Shown piece after piece: positions 60,356 through 64,000 of a stretch of 64,000 nt of DNA. The notes under the pieces were generated by a model, which did no database searches, was not told the origin of the DNA, and saw only the letters and a list, made by a program, of their open reading frames with translations. Every line of letters starts with the position of its first letter. The first letter of the stretch is position 1. The DNA lies in NCBI GenBank assembly GCA_914767715.1, contig OU612072.1, forward strand, positions 26,040,001 through 26,104,000, in the 5' to 3' direction. The translations under genes and the position numbers were made by a program. The stretch comes from Membranipora membranacea. Lineage: Eukaryota; Bryozoa; Gymnolaemata; Cheilostomatida; Membraniporidae.

Positions 60356-61733
60356 ATGGGTGAGTCACAAAAAATTTTGTTTTACTACGAATGCCTAATA
60401 GATGAAACTGAATCTACCTCGATCTCGAAGTTTCTGGGGATTGGCTGGAAAATATTTTATAACGATGAAAATAATACCACGATAGGCACGGAAATTTGCG
60501 CTTTCAACAATTAATACTGTGGAAAACCCTATAAATTAAGAGATCTTCAATATTTTTACAGCTATGACTAAGTTGATTATCCTGGCTGTTGCCACTGTTG
60601 CGCTTGTTAGCGCTGGTTACCAAGAGCCTGCCTACAGAGCACCTGTTCAAACTCACTACCAAGCACCTGCACCAGTGTATCACCCTACTCCAGCCCCTGC
60701 AAAGCAATATTACAATGGTGAGTTGATTCCACACATAAGCCTGACAATTCAGTATCAAGTATGTGTCAAAACCATTAATGATTGCTTGAACATGATTGAT
60801 TTTTTCATTAACCATAAATACATCAAACTGCGCTTTAAGAAATAATGGTAATTTACTAAATTGCCTCTCGCCCATCGTGTTGGAAAACAGAAATAAATAA
60901 TTTTGATTCTTTATTTCAGTATATGAGTGGAGTGCATGGGGATACTACGGACAGTGCTCTAAACCATGTGGAGGAGGAGTTCAGTACAGACAGAGAACCT
61001 GCTCCACCAGAAAGGTTCAAGGCTATGGAGGAAACACCAACAAGCAATGTTATGGTCCAAGCTCATCTCAGAGACGTTGTAATCTACAATGTTGCCCAGG
61101 TAATACTGAAGACCATATATTCCCTTGTTAGAGAAATATTGAAAAATTGTCTATGAATTGCTTTGAAGTTCTTTAGTTTCGTTTAGTTGAGAAAGTTTTG
61201 TGAGATTGAATATGTTCTAATACCCGGTAAAAATGTGTCACTATGGTAAGTTTTATCTTAACTTCATCTCAGCAGTAAGTCCATATGAAAATTTATTCCT
61301 TACTTGATTAATTTTGCAGTCAATGGAGGATGGGCCTACTGGTCAAACTGGTCTGACAGCCACCAAGGATCTTATCAACAGACCAGATACAGAAGCTGCT
61401 CATACCCAAAGCCTTCATGTGGCGGAGCCAAGTGCTATGGAGATTCTACCCAGAACAGACATGTCCCAAGTAAGAATTTGTTTATCTTATGATTATAATG
61501 ATGTTTATCTCTTGTTTGGTGGATAAATACCCTGCAATAATGTAACAATGTAATCACATTCAGCTAACAAGAGAGTGGCTTATATTTTGAAACATCCAAA
61601 CATTCAACAAATTGATTGCTTCGTAACTCTTGTTCTCATCTTATTTTCAGAACCACAGCCAGTCTACCAAAAACCAGTGGCAACACCTTATCAAGCCCCA
61701 CAACCACAACCAAGACCATATGGACAATACTAA
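60356..61733 (+). CDS. TSR gene H: full-length secreted thrombospondin type 1 protein, 190 aa
   Basis: Coding exons 60356-60359 (ATGG), 60562-60717, 60920-61099, 61320-61469 and 61651-61733, all phase 1 with clear GT-AG sites. M-A-M-T-K leader ending V-S-A; Tyr/Gln/Pro/Ala linker to residue 53 (APVQTHYQAPAPVY). The TSR (54-113) has WSAWGYYGQCSKPCGGG, R-Q-R-T-C and a closing Q-C-C. The TSR-like module (114-163) starts VNGGWAYWSNW and has three cysteines, with SYQQTR in place of the CSxxCG region. A 27-residue tail rich in Pro, Gln and Tyr ends YGQY. The repeated YQAP motifs resemble those of extracellular structural or adhesive proteins; function is inferred only. AATAAA follows at 61,946-61,951. 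Confidence 0.87.
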
Positions 61734-61945
61734 TATGATGCTACCATGAGAGATCAGTGGTGAACTTGGACAGCCCATGGAGGCCATAGGGCCCTGTGTG
61801 GTGATTGGTAACATCAGATCATATTTATTATGAAGTACATCATGTGTTGTGGTTTCTTGACACATGTTTGCCATCATAAATGTGATGTGTATTGTTGTTT
61901 TCAATATCAATGTTTGTGATTATTGTTGATCTACCTGTTATCTAA

Positions 61946-61951
61946 AATAAA
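61946..61951 (+). terminator. Poly(A) signal of gene H
   Basis: AATAAA, 213 bases after the stop codon. Confidence 0.75.
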
Positions 61952-62285
61952 CAACTTAATTCATTAAAACTGAAATAGTCTTTTCACATCTGCCTCCTGT
62001 AAACACTGTTCTACCAATGTTTCTTTCAGGCATAACTATTTGCAAATCTTGAAAGTCATAAGCAAAGTTTTCTTGCATTGCATGCAAAACCTAAGGCCTC
62101 CTTATACGTGTTCTGATAGATTTGGTGTGATATGTGAAAAGTTAGATTGAGTTATTGTATTGAAAATATATAATACTTTACTTAATCTTGCCCCTACAAA
62201 TACTTGCCAAAGAAATTCAGTTGCAAGCCTCAACTGAATTTATGACCATCGCATGATAAAGCGATATAATGATTGATCTGGCCGC

Positions 62286-62892
<607 letters not shown>

Positions 62893-64000
62893 TGAATTCA
62901 TTGGTGCTAAAAACATAGTATGACAGTTTGTGATGAAATTCAGTCATTCATTCATTTCAGTGATCAAGCCAAAAATCGACATCCAAATGAAAAGCATTGT
63001 AGGAACATTTTAACCAATCAAACTCAGAAGAAATGCAAATTTGTTTATATAGCTCTCATAAATTGACATGTGTTTGCTATAGATTACATATTTTCCCTTG
63101 ATCAATGAATGTGATATCAACTAATAGATCACTTGGATCACCACTGACACATCACAATGCATAAATACAAATATTTGGATAGTTTGATTTTAAAACATAT
63201 TCACAATGGTCAAAAACTGAGATAAAAAAGATGTTATGACATACAATCAGTCAATTTGCGAGATTAGTTTTATGTAATCGTGAGCTATTTCATGCTAATA
63301 TGCCTATCAGAATTTTCAGATTTGCAATGAATTTCATCATTCATCGTAAATGTCATCACTTGCAATCTATGCAGTCCGATGCAACGGATGAATATTGTGC
63401 CGCTAATGACTGACTCAAAGAAATATCATACAATTGAAATCCACTTTATGTAAGAAGATGATTCATATATAGGTGCACAGCTTACAGAACAGTGCACAGC
63501 TTTTAGTATAGTAGACTTAGTTTTTAGTGTTGTCAGCCTGTATAAGACCGACAGCTGATACATTTGAATGATTATAATTCATATAAAATTGCAAATTTTT
63601 GTCACCCTAGCACACATTATCATTGATATACATTGATTTGGGGACATATCTGACCCTCAATAAGCGCATGTAAATATATGTGTGGTTCTAGGAATGCATG
63701 GTCAGAAATTTCAGAAATGCTATAATGCTGATAGCTGGGATGTTGATTGAATATTGAGCATCCTGAAATTGCATGATTTTTGACTAGATCTATTTACTGA
63801 TACAAGTTAAACACTATTATAACTCCATCAAAAATTGCTACACTGTTTATTTGCATATCCACAAATAATTGAATTGATATAAATGGTCATCATTGTTTTA
63901 ATATCTGCTTATGCTTTGCATACAATGTAAGAGAATTTTGTTTCTGACCCTCAACAATCAATGTTACCTCAGTGGAGATAAAAACACTCTCAAATCAGGC
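62893..64000. other. Right end of window, no recognised genes
   Basis: No supported ORF, RNA or repeat seen. Confidence 0.4.

Larger units (their letters stand above)
60300..62210. repeat. Right arm of the G/H inverted duplication
   Basis: Partner of 55,180-56,840, in opposite orientation. Confidence 0.7.

Overview
The window is animal nuclear DNA. It is AT-rich, with short phase-1 GT-AG introns, small secreted thrombospondin type 1 repeat (TSR) proteins, a broken SLC22-type transporter gene and a dense load of non-LTR retrotransposons, SINEs, foldback elements and microsatellites. I read it as an invertebrate, most likely marine. The sequence does not let me name the phylum.

The main content is a family of tiny secreted TSR genes on one five-exon plan. 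Exon 1 is 5' UTR plus ATGG. Exon 2 holds the signal peptide and, in some members, a Tyr/Gln/Pro/Ala-rich linker. Exon 3 is a 60-residue TSR, exon 4 a 50-residue TSR-like module that has lost most canonical cysteines, and exon 5 a short tail. All introns are phase 1. ORF-finders see these exons mostly in wrong frames, so the genes were assembled from splice sites.

Left region (1-30,640): a tandem array of five plus-strand units. Units 1, 2 and 4 carry intact genes (814-2503, 9531-11166, 16314-17949). Unit 3 keeps only exons 4-5 (12,913-13,300) and is fused to a retroelement fragment. Unit 5 keeps only exon 5 (29,077-29,096). Units 1, 2 and 4 hold a non-LTR element (EL1), truncated in unit 2. 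In units 1 and 4 EL1 is itself interrupted by a second non-LTR element (EL2). Unit 1 then gained a U2-snRNA-headed SINE inside EL2. Unit 4 gained a 4.5-kb bicistronic CR1/L2-like element with both ORFs open.

Middle region (31,000-41,400): an SLC22-like transporter pseudogene (31,030-35,462) with several disablements, a Ty3/gypsy remnant (protease, integrase and LTR-like end, 37,845-39,373), a second U2-headed SINE (40,531-40,671) and a retroelement C-terminal fragment (about 41,018-41,310).

Right region (42,200-62,000): the same TSR family as three divergent, head-to-head pairs. The first is a dead pair (pseudogene 42,268-42,877 minus, orphan promoter 43,385-43,600 plus). The second is gene E (46,466-47,836 minus) and gene F (52,370 onward, plus, with no exon 4 found). 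The third is gene G (55,682-56,838 minus, with an in-frame TAA) and gene H (60,356-61,733 plus, the best full-length member). Between them lie a TIR transposon (43,892-44,954), a palindromic tRNA-headed foldback element (45,533-46,162), a third U2-headed SINE (48,540-48,758) and two tRNA-derived SINE copies (49,800-50,260).

Inferred biology: co-regulated, TATA-driven, secreted matrix or mucus-type proteins. Seven of the eight promoters I compared carry a TGATTNAT site (Pbx-Hox-like) just upstream of TATA. The family grows by tandem and inverted duplication and loses members by deletion and point mutation. No bacterial-type features, CRISPR arrays or rRNA genes were seen.
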